In this document: one piece after another, positions 1-8,577 of the stretch
Layout of the letters: each line of letters starts with the position of its first letter
Numbering within the stretch: the first letter of the stretch is position 1
The notes under the pieces: model-generated
Databases searched by the model: none
Seen by the model: the letters and a program-made list of their open reading frames with translations, nothing else
What the model was told of the DNA's origin: nothing
Position numbers and translations under genes: made by a program
Assembly (NCBI GenBank): GCA_900315105.1
Contig: OMXX01000028.1
Coordinates: forward strand, 1 to 45,678
Reading direction: 5' to 3'
Source of the DNA: an uncultured Prevotellaceae bacterium
Lineage (GTDB): Bacteria; Bacteroidota; Bacteroidia; Bacteroidales; Bacteroidaceae
Length of the DNA stretch: 45,678 nt

Positions 1-36
1 CAGAGGGGAATGGATTGGTTGGATGAAAGACTGGAA

Positions 37-118
37 GCCCCAAAGGCTTACAAAGGCTTTCAGACAAGCAATACATTATGAAGGCTGAAAGCCTTTTAGG
101 GGCATAAATGTTTTTTTC
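37..118 (+). terminator. Probable terminator of a gene left of the window
   Basis: GCCCC at 37-41 pairs with GGGGC at 99-103, and GGCTTTCAG at 55-63 pairs perfectly with CTGAAAGCC at 85-93. A run of T follows at about 111-117. The hairpin with its T-run looks like an intrinsic terminator for a gene that ends before the window. The GGCTGAAAGCC word recurs near the right edge (about 45641-45653), so part of it may also belong to a dispersed repeat. Confidence 0.5.
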
Positions 119-184
119 TGGTTTTTGTTTTTACCGGACAGCAATATATAAAAATTCAATTAAAGCGGTTTTTTACACCTATCA

Positions 185-216
185 TTTGGATAATTGCAAA
201 AAAATGTTTATTTTTG
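185..216 (+). promoter_or_regulatory. Bacteroidota-type promoter of the CotH-like gene
   Basis: TTTG at 185-188, a 20-nt spacer and TATTTTTG at 209-216 match the known Bacteroidota primary-sigma consensus (TTTG, 19-21 nt, TAnnTTTG). Transcription would start near 222, giving a leader of about 80 nt before the ATG at 300. Confidence 0.7.
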
Positions 217-299
217 CATTCAAATGAATACCCTTTTGCTTTTATTGCAGAAAACTCTATTTCTATTATAAAAAAAACCATAAAAAAGGAAATCTTAAA

Positions 300-2348
300 A
301 TGAGAAATGTCAAACTTTCCATTATACTTACAATCAGCATCTTATATGGGGTAGTAGCGAGAGCCGTTTCTCAATCTCTTGACCCAACAACTCCTTATTA
401 TCAAAAAATTGTAAGCCAAGGATTTGATCCGGCTACCGTAACCGACCTATCTGCAGAAAAGACGATAGCGATAGACGAGCCGAGTTGCGCTTACATCAAC
501 ATTACCAATGTGACAGAGATGCCGACAACCAAGACAGCAGATATGCATGCCTTGTTTGAATGCTATGATGGTAATGGGCATTATTTCCAAAAGAAAGTGA
601 TTTTGAATGCACAGGGAAATTCTTCCATGTACTTTGTTAAAAAGAACTTTGCAGCAGACTTTTGCGAAGATGAATGGGTTGGTGATAAAACCACGAATAT
701 CAGCATTGGTAACTGGGTTACTCAAGATGCTTTTCATTTCAAGGCTTATTACACAGATTTTTTTCGTGGTGTTGCAACAATAGGCTATAAGCTGTTTGAC
801 GATATAATAGCCGATCATGATTCATATCTTGATCGTGCAGGCTTTACAGAATATGATGTAAAAGCCCGCTGCTATCCAGATGGTTTCCCATGCATTGTAT
901 ATCTTAATGGTGATTATTACGGTATATTTGCATGGCAACTAAAAAAACATAGGAAGAATACCAACCAGACAAAAGACAATGCCAATCATATTCATTTAGA
1001 CGGAACATTATCCTATGAGTATATTTGGAATGGACCCGTTGATTGGAGTCAGTTTGAAATAAGGAATCCAAAGGGATTGAAGTGTTCAACCCCAATATCG
1101 ATTTCTGGATATAAATACACAGAGATAACTGATAATGAGGAAGAAATAGTCGCTATGGATGATTCATGGGTTGATGCTCCAAGCAATCCGAAGGACATGA
1201 CGAGCGAAGAACTGTCAGCTTCATCACCGTTATACTATAAGTATGTAACGAACAAAGGAAAAATCAAATTTTATAAATTGACAGAACTAAGCGGATATGA
1301 TTATGCGGATTATGATGGCGATAAGCCTTCTGAACTGATTGATGAAAACTCAGAACACTTTAATGCTTCCAATCCTGATCATGTAAGATCTGCAACTGTC
1401 AAAAACAACATTCTACGTCTAAACGGATATTGGGCAGAACTTAGTGCCCTTAGATACAGGAATGCTGATGACGCAACCATACGTGCTGCTATTGCTGAGA
1501 GATTTGACGTTACAGGAATAATTGATTATTATGTTTTCGGCTTAGTAACCGCAAATTATGATGGATTTATTAAAAACTGGCAATGGCTTACATACGATGG
1601 CGTAAAATGGTTTGTCACCCCATATGACTTAGATGGCATTTTTGGAAATGTATCGTCTGGAACTGCGGTATTACCACCTAATTGGTCATATGTATTCCAG
1701 GATTATCGTATGCAGGATTTGATTAGTGCCGGTCCTGTCTTTTGGGTAAGAACATATTTCTGGGATGATATAAAAAACAGATATGAGGATTTACGTTCAA
1801 GAGGCATACTAACTCCAGAACACATCATGCAATACATACACGACTGGTATAATAGGGTTGGTGGAGAAGAAACTTATAATAGTGAAAAACAAAGATGGCC
1901 AGATAGTTATTGCTATAATGAACTAATATGTAATCCGAATTGGACGACCACGGAAGATTGGACTGGATATAATGCTATTGCAGATTATGATGCGTCTGTA
2001 ACATATAACGAAGGTGATACATGTAAGTTGTCATACAGAATATGGATTGCAACAGGAACCACTACAGGTGTAAAGCCATATTCAAAACTGGGATATTCTT
2101 CCCCAGATAATGCAAGTCTTGTGCAAACGTGGATTTCAGACCGTCTGGCTCTTGAAGACAGCTACTTGGGTTATACAAGTGTTCCTGAAGATATACCTAC
2201 TCCTATTGATGGTATTATTTTGTCAGAAAGCAATATGGAGATTGAAAGTATCTATAATGTTTCCGGCATTCCTATCAAAAACATGAATAGCGGTTTGAAT
2301 ATAGTCCGTTATAAGAACGGAGAAACAAAGAAAGTTTTCAATAAATAA
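300..2348 (+). CDS. Secreted CotH-kinase-like protein
   Basis: A 682-residue protein with an N-terminal signal peptide (hydrophobic stretch at about 5-22). It shows the hallmarks of the CotH kinase family: YLNGDYYGIFAWQ near residue 201, the segment DYYVFGLVTANYDGFIKNW at about 408-426, and PYDLDGIFG near 440-448, whose Asp residues match the metal-binding loop of these atypical kinases. In spores CotH phosphorylates coat proteins; in Bacteroidota the substrates are unknown. The C-terminus (about 640-682) resembles the short tail, ending in a basic KKVF-type end, seen on many Prevotella secreted proteins. The gene has its own promoter and terminator, so it is a single transcription unit and probably not part of the polysaccharide operon. 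The family call is good; the activity is inferred. Confidence 0.75.
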   Translation: MRNVKLSIILTISILYGVVARAVSQSLDPTTPYYQKIVSQGFDPATVTDLSAEKTIAIDEPSCAYINITNVTEMPTTKTADMHALFECYDGNGHYFQKKVILNAQGNSSMYFVKKNFAADFCEDEWVGDKTTNISIGNWVTQDAFHFKAYYTDFFRGVATIGYKLFDDIIADHDSYLDRAGFTEYDVKARCYPDGFPCIVYLNGDYYGIFAWQLKKHRKNTNQTKDNANHIHLDGTLSYEYIWNGPVDWSQFEIRNPKGLKCSTPISISGYKYTEITDNEEEIVAMDDSWVDAPSNPKDMTSEELSASSPLYYKYVTNKGKIKFYKLTELSGYDYADYDGDKPSELIDENSEHFNASNPDHVRSATVKNNILRLNGYWAELSALRYRNADDATIRAAIAERFDVTGIIDYYVFGLVTANYDGFIKNWQWLTYDGVKWFVTPYDLDGIFGNVSSGTAVLPPNWSYVFQDYRMQDLISAGPVFWVRTYFWDDIKNRYEDLRSRGILTPEHIMQYIHDWYNRVGGEETYNSEKQRWPDSYCYNELICNPNWTTTEDWTGYNAIADYDASVTYNEGDTCKLSYRIWIATGTTTGVKPYSKLGYSSPDNASLVQTWISDRLALEDSYLGYTSVPEDIPTPIDGIILSESNMEIESIYNVSGIPIKNMNSGLNIVRYKNGETKKVFNK

Positions 2349-2367
2349 CATAGTTCAATGAAAAAAA

Positions 2368-2457
2368 GGAAGCGGATTTATCTGATTTATCTGAAATAAA
2401 TCGCGAAAATATTACTGCGTCAGCTATCAGATAAATCTGTTTCCCTTATTATTTTTT
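2368..2457 (+). terminator. Terminator of the CotH-like gene
   Basis: A 19-nt arm at 2368-2386 pairs with 2426-2444, allowing two G-U pairs. A T-rich run ends at 2457. It lies 20 nt after the stop codon at 2348. Confidence 0.6.
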
Positions 2458-2519
2458 ACTGTTAAGGTGGGTTCTATAAATTATTTTTTCTCTGTCCCGA
2501 TTTTTTTTTCGAATATTCG

Positions 2520-2560
2520 AATTATTTTTCGCTGAAGCTCAACAAGCTACGCAAGTCGGG
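2520..2560 (-). repeat. Dispersed ~48-bp repeat, copy 1 (reverse)
   Basis: This stretch, read on the minus strand, is a diverged copy of the repeat at 11862-11912 and 45579-45628. The shared core contains CGCTGAAGCTC and GCAAGTCG. A perfect 14-nt palindrome, TTCGAATATTCGAA, abuts it at 2508-2521. The rest of the 2349-2885 intergenic region holds the terminator, this repeat and the GH95 promoter. I see no gene in it. Confidence 0.55.
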
Positions 2561-2806
2561 ATATAGAATATTGTCAGTTCAGCACCAAAGGTGCGTATTT
2601 GTATTGAAGGGATAAATTATTTTCTGCCAGATTAAACCTATGAGAGGTAATTTCGTCAATAAATACGTGGAATTTATATATGCAGGCAATGTGGTGCTAA
2701 GTTGGCTTATATCCGACTTTTTCTCTCCATGACAAACAGATGCAAGCATCTATTTGATCATAAGGCTAAATGAAAACGTTAATTAATCTCATATTTTCCG
2801 AAGGAA

Positions 2807-2838
2807 TTTGGATTTTAGGAAAGAAATAAGTAAATTTG
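2807..2838 (+). promoter_or_regulatory. Bacteroidota-type promoter of the GH95 operon
   Basis: TTTG at 2807-2810, exactly 20 nt, then TAAATTTG at 2831-2838. Transcription would start about 40 nt before the GH95 ATG at 2886. The next three genes follow closely, so this promoter probably drives all four. Confidence 0.75.
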
Positions 2839-2885
2839 TGCCACATTTTATAGACTTCACCTAAAACAATAAAACAAGAACTTAA

Positions 2886-5357
2886 ATGCTTAAGCGATTT
2901 TTTCTTTTGGTAACTATGTGTGCAATCCTTCCGTTTGGCAAGGGTATGATGTGTTATGCTGCTAACACAAACACAAATTCTGTACTTTGGTATGATAAGC
3001 CTGCAAATGTCTGGCTTGAGGCCTTACCACTCGGCAATAGCCGACTTGGCGCTATGGTCTTTGGCAAGACTGATGTAGAGGAAATACAACTCAACGAGGA
3101 GACCTTCTGGAGTGGAGGTCCTCACAACAATAACAGCACATCATCAATCTATTACCTCAACGAGGTGCGCAGCCTCATATTCCAGGGAAAGGAGAAACAA
3201 GCAGAAGATCTTATCAACAAGGAGTTCATAAAAGGTCCTCACGGTATGCGCTTCCTCACTCTCGGTTCGCTGAAACTCGATTTCGGTCATAAGGATGCAA
3301 AGAACTACCGCCGAGAACTGAACCTTAACAATGCCGTTTCTACCGTTTCATATACAGCCAATGGCGTGAAATATGTTCGCGAGACATTCGCCTCTCTTGA
3401 GGATGGCGTTATCGTGATGCGCATAAAGGCTTCTGGCAAGGGGAAACTGAACTTCACGCTTGATCATGAGTGTAAGCTGAAAAGCAAAAGCCTAACCCCA
3501 GCCCTTCCCAAAGGGAAGGGAGTTGGAATGCTCACGACAACTATCGAAGGAGTAGAACAGGAAGGTGTAGCATCAGCTTTGAAGGCTGAACTCGTAGCAA
3601 AGGTCATTGCTGATGGCAATGTTTCTTCTGCTGACGGTAAGGTGAATGTGAAGAATGCTACGACAGCAACCATCATAATCACAGCTGCTACCAACTTCGT
3701 GAACTATCATGATGTTAGCGGTAATGCTTCTGAAAAAAACAAGGCTACTCTCAAGGCTATTGAGGACAAAACCGCAGATCAGCTCTTAAAGCGCCATATA
3801 GCGAAGTATCAGGCACAGTATAATCGTGTGGCTCTTGACCTTTCAGCAGGAACGGCAAAGCCATCACCTAACACCCAACTCCCAACCGACCAGCGTCTGG
3901 ATAAGTTCTATGGCAGCGATGATATGGGTATGGTTGCACTCATGTTCAACTTCGGCCGCTATCTGCTCATCTCAAGTTCACAGCAAGGCGGTCAGGCAGC
4001 TAACCTTCAGGGTGTCTGGAATGATAAGATGATGGCTCCTTGGGATAGTAAATACACTATCAATATCAACGCAGAGATGAACTACTGGCCAGCAGAGATA
4101 TGCGGACTTACCGAGGCTGCCGAGCCATTGTTCTCTATGATAAAGGATTTGAGTGTGACAGGTGCTGAGACAGCCCGTAAGATGTACGGATGCAGAGGCT
4201 GGGTGGCACATCACAACACAGATATCTGGCGTGTGGCAGGACCTATCGACGGTGCATTCTGGGGAATGTTCCCTAACGGCGGTGCATGGCTCACAACACA
4301 TATCTGGGAGCACTATCTCTACACACTCGACAAGGATTTCCTTCGTGAGTACTACCCTATCCTGAAAGGTGCAGCCGATTTCTACCTCGACTATATGGTG
4401 GAGCGTGACGGTGAGTTGCTCGTTGTGCCTTCTGTATCTCCAGAGCATGGAGGCGTGGGCAAGCAGTCACCTGTATGTGCAGGCTGTACGATGGATAACC
4501 AGATTGTGCGCGACGCTCTCACACAGGCGATAAGGGCAACGGAGATTATGCTTCAGGACACAGCCCTTGCTGACAAGGACAAGGCAGAGATGAACGCTAC
4601 GCTCCTTGCTTTCAACGCAGCACTAAAGAAGATTCCTGCTATGAAGGTAGGTAAGTATGGTCAGCTTCAGGAGTGGCGCGAGGATATCGACGATCCAAAG
4701 GATGAGCATCGCCATATCTCACATCTCTATGGCTTGTATCCTTCAAACCAGATATCACCATTCCTCACACCAGACCTCTTCAAGGCAGCTGGCGTGACCT
4801 TGAATCAGCGTGGCGATCAGGCGACAGGCTGGAGTCTTGGTTGGAAGACAAACTTCTGGGCACGTATGCTCGATGGCAATCACGCCTTCACTATCATCTC
4901 AAACATGCTCCGTCTGCTTCCTGATGAGAATAAGATGCGTGAATATCCAAACGGTCGTACCTTCCCTAACCTCTTCGATGCACACCCACCATTCCAGATT
5001 GACGGTAACTTCGGTGTAACGGCAGGTATCGCAGAGATGCTGATGCAGAGTCAGCTCTCACCTAATGCAAAGGATCTGTCACCAGAAATATTCCTATTGC
5101 CAGCTTTACCAGACGCTTGGAAGAACGGTAGTATCTCAGGCTTCAAGGCACGTGGCGGATATACCGTTAACATCACCTGGAAGGACGGCAAACTGAAATC
5201 GGCAAACATCATGCCAAAGGAATCAGGCAAGCTGATTCTCCGCACAAAGACACCAATCAGTCAGGGAAACCTCGTGAAGACCTATCAGGATCTCGGTGTA
5301 TATGAATATGAGATAAATGTTACAGGGGGAAAAGCAGTAGTTATTACGGCTTCCTAA
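2886..5357 (+). CDS. GH95 alpha-L-fucosidase / alpha-L-galactosidase
   Basis: An 823-residue secreted glycoside hydrolase of family GH95 (inverting, (alpha/alpha)6 barrel), full length for the family. Signal peptide at 1-25; N-terminal beta-domain from WYDKPANVWLEALPLGN (about 35-51); catalytic barrel from about 300. Family-typical segments are TININAEMNYWP (391-402, with the Asn-x-Asn pair N393/N395), HHNTDIWR (442-449), NGGAWLTTHIWEHY (464-477) and PSVSPEHG (515-522). GH95 enzymes remove terminal L-fucose or L-galactose. Thr391, two residues before N393, is discussed as a possible L-galactose marker in the findings. Residues 203-214 are encoded by an inserted copy of a GC-rich dispersed repeat. 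It is first in a four-gene operon, 47 bp before the GH43-GH8 gene. The family is sure; the sugar specificity is not. Confidence 0.92.
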   Translation: MLKRFFLLVTMCAILPFGKGMMCYAANTNTNSVLWYDKPANVWLEALPLGNSRLGAMVFGKTDVEEIQLNEETFWSGGPHNNNSTSSIYYLNEVRSLIFQGKEKQAEDLINKEFIKGPHGMRFLTLGSLKLDFGHKDAKNYRRELNLNNAVSTVSYTANGVKYVRETFASLEDGVIVMRIKASGKGKLNFTLDHECKLKSKSLTPALPKGKGVGMLTTTIEGVEQEGVASALKAELVAKVIADGNVSSADGKVNVKNATTATIIITAATNFVNYHDVSGNASEKNKATLKAIEDKTADQLLKRHIAKYQAQYNRVALDLSAGTAKPSPNTQLPTDQRLDKFYGSDDMGMVALMFNFGRYLLISSSQQGGQAANLQGVWNDKMMAPWDSKYTININAEMNYWPAEICGLTEAAEPLFSMIKDLSVTGAETARKMYGCRGWVAHHNTDIWRVAGPIDGAFWGMFPNGGAWLTTHIWEHYLYTLDKDFLREYYPILKGAADFYLDYMVERDGELLVVPSVSPEHGGVGKQSPVCAGCTMDNQIVRDALTQAIRATEIMLQDTALADKDKAEMNATLLAFNAALKKIPAMKVGKYGQLQEWREDIDDPKDEHRHISHLYGLYPSNQISPFLTPDLFKAAGVTLNQRGDQATGWSLGWKTNFWARMLDGNHAFTIISNMLRLLPDENKMREYPNGRTFPNLFDAHPPFQIDGNFGVTAGIAEMLMQSQLSPNAKDLSPEIFLLPALPDAWKNGSISGFKARGGYTVNITWKDGKLKSANIMPKESGKLILRTKTPISQGNLVKTYQDLGVYEYEINVTGGKAVVITAS
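3492..3527 (-). repeat. GC-rich palindromic repeat inside the GH95 gene
   Basis: The 36 nt contain the palindromic core CCCTTCCCAAAGGGAAGGG and, on the minus strand, match the intergenic copy at 33937-33968. Being 36 nt, it keeps the reading frame and encodes twelve residues (SLTPALPKGKGV region, about 203-214) in the N-terminal beta-domain. Confidence 0.75.
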
Positions 5358-5404
5358 AAAATACATTTGCTAAACAACTAAACAATAACAACTATAAGTA
5401 ATTT

Positions 5405-8400
5405 ATGAAGCGACTTCTATTAGCGTGTTTACTATCACTTCCTCTCGTAGGAGTGCTGGGTACAAAAGCCCAGAATCCAGTCATTCGCAATCTGTATTCC
5501 GCTGACCCTACCGCACGTGTCTTCAATGGGAGATTATATCTCTTCCCATCGCACGACATCATCAGTCCGGTAGAGCCAGAGAGAAAATGGTTCTGTATGG
5601 CTGACTATCATGTGTTCTCGTCTGATAATCTCACAGACTGGACAGATCACGGTGTCATTCTCTCTCAGGAGCAGGTACCTTGGGGCAACCCAAAAGGATA
5701 CTCAATGTGGGCTCCAGACTGTGTAGAGAAGGATGGCAAGTACTATTTCTATTTCCCTAATACTCACAAGCCTGTTGAGGGCGCAAACAACGGCAGAGGC
5801 CGTGGCTTCGGTGTTGGTGTGGCTGTAGCCGACCACCCTTACGGTCCTTACAAGCCAGAGGAGAACAGTATTGAGGGAATCAATGGTATTGACCCATGTG
5901 TGCTTCAGGCATCTGACGGCAATGCCTACATCTTCTGGGGTGCAGGCCGTTGCGCAAAGCTCAAGCCAAACATGAAGGAAATTGCTGACGACACACCAAA
6001 GGAAAAGGTGAAGTTCGGCGACCGCGAGTTTGAGATGTTGGGTGTCAACTGCCTCAAAGGTCTGCCAAGCCGTCAGGCTGAGGGTCCGTTCGCTTTCGAG
6101 TACAACGGAAACTATTACCTCACCTACCCTTACGTAAGAGACTCAACAGAGGTTCTCGGCTATGCAATGAGTAAGAATCCTATGGGTCCTTATGAGTATA
6201 AGGGTCTCATCATGGCAGAACATAAGAATGGCTGCTGGACAAACCACCATAGTATCGTAAACTATCAGGGCCAGTGGTATCTCTTCTATCATAACAACGC
6301 ATACTCTCCAAAATTCGACAAGAACCGCTCTGTATGTATCGACTCCCTTTTCTTCAATGCTGACGGTACTATTCAGGAGGTTAAGCCTACATTGCGTGGC
6401 GTAGGTATCACCGATGCACGCTCACAGGTGCAGATGGACCGCTACAGCCACATTGGCGGTGGTGCTACAATTCAGTATAACGACACTACAAACTACTTCC
6501 TTGGCTGGAGAACAATCCTTCCTAAGGGCGGTTGGGTATCTTACGGAAACGTAAAGGTTCCAGAAGGCGACTATACCGTTTGGGTTAATATGCCTGGTAT
6601 GTGGGGCAGAGCTCAGGTAGTAGATATCAAGACAACAAAACTCGAGTTGAAGGTCAACAAGCAGCCAAACGGCTATTATGAGCTTGTGCTTCAGAACAAT
6701 GGCGACAGACCTGCTGAGGTTGACTGGATTACTCTCAATTCTCACAAGCCTATGGTTCCTGCAACAGCAGGCGGTCTTTCTACCGGTAGCTATCGCAACC
6801 TGTTCGTAGAGGCAGGCTATGGCGAAAAAGAAGTAGAGGCTAAGCTTCAGGAAGTATTCAACGATGTATTCGTAGGCAAGAACAAGTGCTACTTCGAGGC
6901 AGGCAAGGACATGGGTTATATCTGCGACATCAAGAACGATGACGTTCGTACTGAGGGTATGTCATACGGTATGATGATTGCCGTACAGTTCGACCGCAAG
7001 GATATCTTCGACCGCTTGTGGCGCTGGAGCAAGAAATATATGCAGATGGAGGACGGTCCTCAGAAGGGTTATTTCCGTTGGAGCTGCAAGCGCGACGGTA
7101 CAGCCAACGCACAGGGTCCTGCATCTGACGGTGAGCTCTATTTCATCACATCTCTCATCTTTGCCAATAACCGTTGGGGAAGCATGGGTGAGATCAACTA
7201 TCTGAAGGAAGCTCAGTATATCCTTGACTGCATCCAGCCACATGAGGTTGAGTTCACAATCAACCGCGGCAGAGACGGCAAGCCTCTTGAGAAGCCTATA
7301 ACAATGAAGCGTAACGTATCTCTGATGGATCAGAAGACTGGTCTTATCAGTTTCGTACCAGGTATGCCTTATACCGACCCTTCATATCATATTCCTGCAT
7401 TCTATGAGGTATGGGCTCGCTATGCAGAGGACGGACGTGCTTCTTACTGGCGTGACTGCGCTAAGAAGAGCCGCGAGTATCTGCACAAGAGTATCCATCC
7501 ATTGACAGGTCTCAACCCTGACTATAACAACTTCGACGGTTCACTTCTCAATAACGGACACGTACTCGGCGATGCCTTCCGCTATGACTCTTGGCGCGTT
7601 CCTATGAACATCGCCCTCGACTATAGCTGGTCATGCTCTGACAGAGACTGGCAGCAGCAGTATGGTCAGAAGTTCCAGAACTTCCTCTATTCACAGGGTA
7701 TCGACACATTCGTTGACCAGTACAACGTAGATGGTACAACTCCTGAGAAGATTCTGAAGGCTGGTAACTACCCAGAGAAGCTTCGTCACTCTATCGGTCT
7801 TGTGGCAACAGCAGCAGCAGCTTCTATCATGTGCTCACATCCAAAGAGCGACGAGTTCATCAAGCGTCTTTGGGAGGCTAAGCACGAGCCAGATGCTGAC
7901 GGCTACTTCGATGCTTACTATGACGGTCTGCTCCGCCTGTTCGCATTCATGCACCTCAGCGGTCACTATCGTGTTATCGAGATAACTCCACAGCTCGAGA
8001 GCTACATGAAACCTGTTACAACTCCAACAGCAACTCCTGACTCTGAGGGCTTCGTTCGCCGTTGGATGCTTCGTGATCCTATCGACAAGCCAAACAGGTC
8101 AAATACAGTATTCGTTGACACATACCTCAACCAGACCTTCCCTTCTGCTATTACATATAATAAGAAGGATAAGGCTTGGCACGCATACGACAGCGAGCTC
8201 TTCCATGTGAAGCTCTATCGTTTGGCTACATGCACAAAGCAGCAGAAGTACGGTGTTATCTTCTGGGCAACAACAGTTATCGAGTGCGATGAGGAAATCA
8301 AGAACGTACGCTTTGCCATCGGTTCTAACTCTGCTTCTAAGTGGTGGATAAACGGTGAGGAATGTGCACTTCTCTCTGGTGACCGTCGTATGGTACGTGA

Positions 8401-8542
8401 TGACGTTGTTTCACGTCCTGTTACTCTCAAGAAGGGTCGCAACGTAATCACAGGTGCCGTTATCAACGGTCCTGGTATGAGTGACTTCTGTTTCCGTATT
8501 ATCAATGCCGATAAGTATAATCTGAGAATCGTGCAGCCATAA
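5405..8542 (+). CDS. GH43-CBM6-GH8 fusion, xylan-active
   Basis: A 1045-residue secreted multidomain enzyme. A signal peptide (1-22) is followed by a GH43 five-bladed propeller (about 24-340) with the expected triad: D34 in YSADPT, D163 in GIDPC and E226 in AEGPF. A CBM6-like beta-sandwich comes next (about 343-447), then a GH8 (alpha/alpha)6 domain (about 457-840) with the acid Glu in RTEGMSYGMM (E517) and a conserved Asp in GPASDGEL (D575). The last about 200 residues, starting near VRRWMLRDPIDKPNRSN, form a further domain I cannot name. GH43 would remove arabinose or xylose. GH8 of this kind is often an endo-xylanase or a reducing-end xylose-releasing exo-oligoxylanase. It lies 35 bp before the next GH43 gene in the same operon. 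The domains are sure; the exact bond specificities are inferred. Confidence 0.9.
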   Translation: MKRLLLACLLSLPLVGVLGTKAQNPVIRNLYSADPTARVFNGRLYLFPSHDIISPVEPERKWFCMADYHVFSSDNLTDWTDHGVILSQEQVPWGNPKGYSMWAPDCVEKDGKYYFYFPNTHKPVEGANNGRGRGFGVGVAVADHPYGPYKPEENSIEGINGIDPCVLQASDGNAYIFWGAGRCAKLKPNMKEIADDTPKEKVKFGDREFEMLGVNCLKGLPSRQAEGPFAFEYNGNYYLTYPYVRDSTEVLGYAMSKNPMGPYEYKGLIMAEHKNGCWTNHHSIVNYQGQWYLFYHNNAYSPKFDKNRSVCIDSLFFNADGTIQEVKPTLRGVGITDARSQVQMDRYSHIGGGATIQYNDTTNYFLGWRTILPKGGWVSYGNVKVPEGDYTVWVNMPGMWGRAQVVDIKTTKLELKVNKQPNGYYELVLQNNGDRPAEVDWITLNSHKPMVPATAGGLSTGSYRNLFVEAGYGEKEVEAKLQEVFNDVFVGKNKCYFEAGKDMGYICDIKNDDVRTEGMSYGMMIAVQFDRKDIFDRLWRWSKKYMQMEDGPQKGYFRWSCKRDGTANAQGPASDGELYFITSLIFANNRWGSMGEINYLKEAQYILDCIQPHEVEFTINRGRDGKPLEKPITMKRNVSLMDQKTGLISFVPGMPYTDPSYHIPAFYEVWARYAEDGRASYWRDCAKKSREYLHKSIHPLTGLNPDYNNFDGSLLNNGHVLGDAFRYDSWRVPMNIALDYSWSCSDRDWQQQYGQKFQNFLYSQGIDTFVDQYNVDGTTPEKILKAGNYPEKLRHSIGLVATAAAASIMCSHPKSDEFIKRLWEAKHEPDADGYFDAYYDGLLRLFAFMHLSGHYRVIEITPQLESYMKPVTTPTATPDSEGFVRRWMLRDPIDKPNRSNTVFVDTYLNQTFPSAITYNKKDKAWHAYDSELFHVKLYRLATCTKQQKYGVIFWATTVIECDEEIKNVRFAIGSNSASKWWINGEECALLSGDRRMVRDDVVSRPVTLKKGRNVITGAVINGPGMSDFCFRIINADKYNLRIVQP

Positions 8543-8577
8543 GTAAGTGAAAATTTAAAAATAAATATTGAAAAAAG

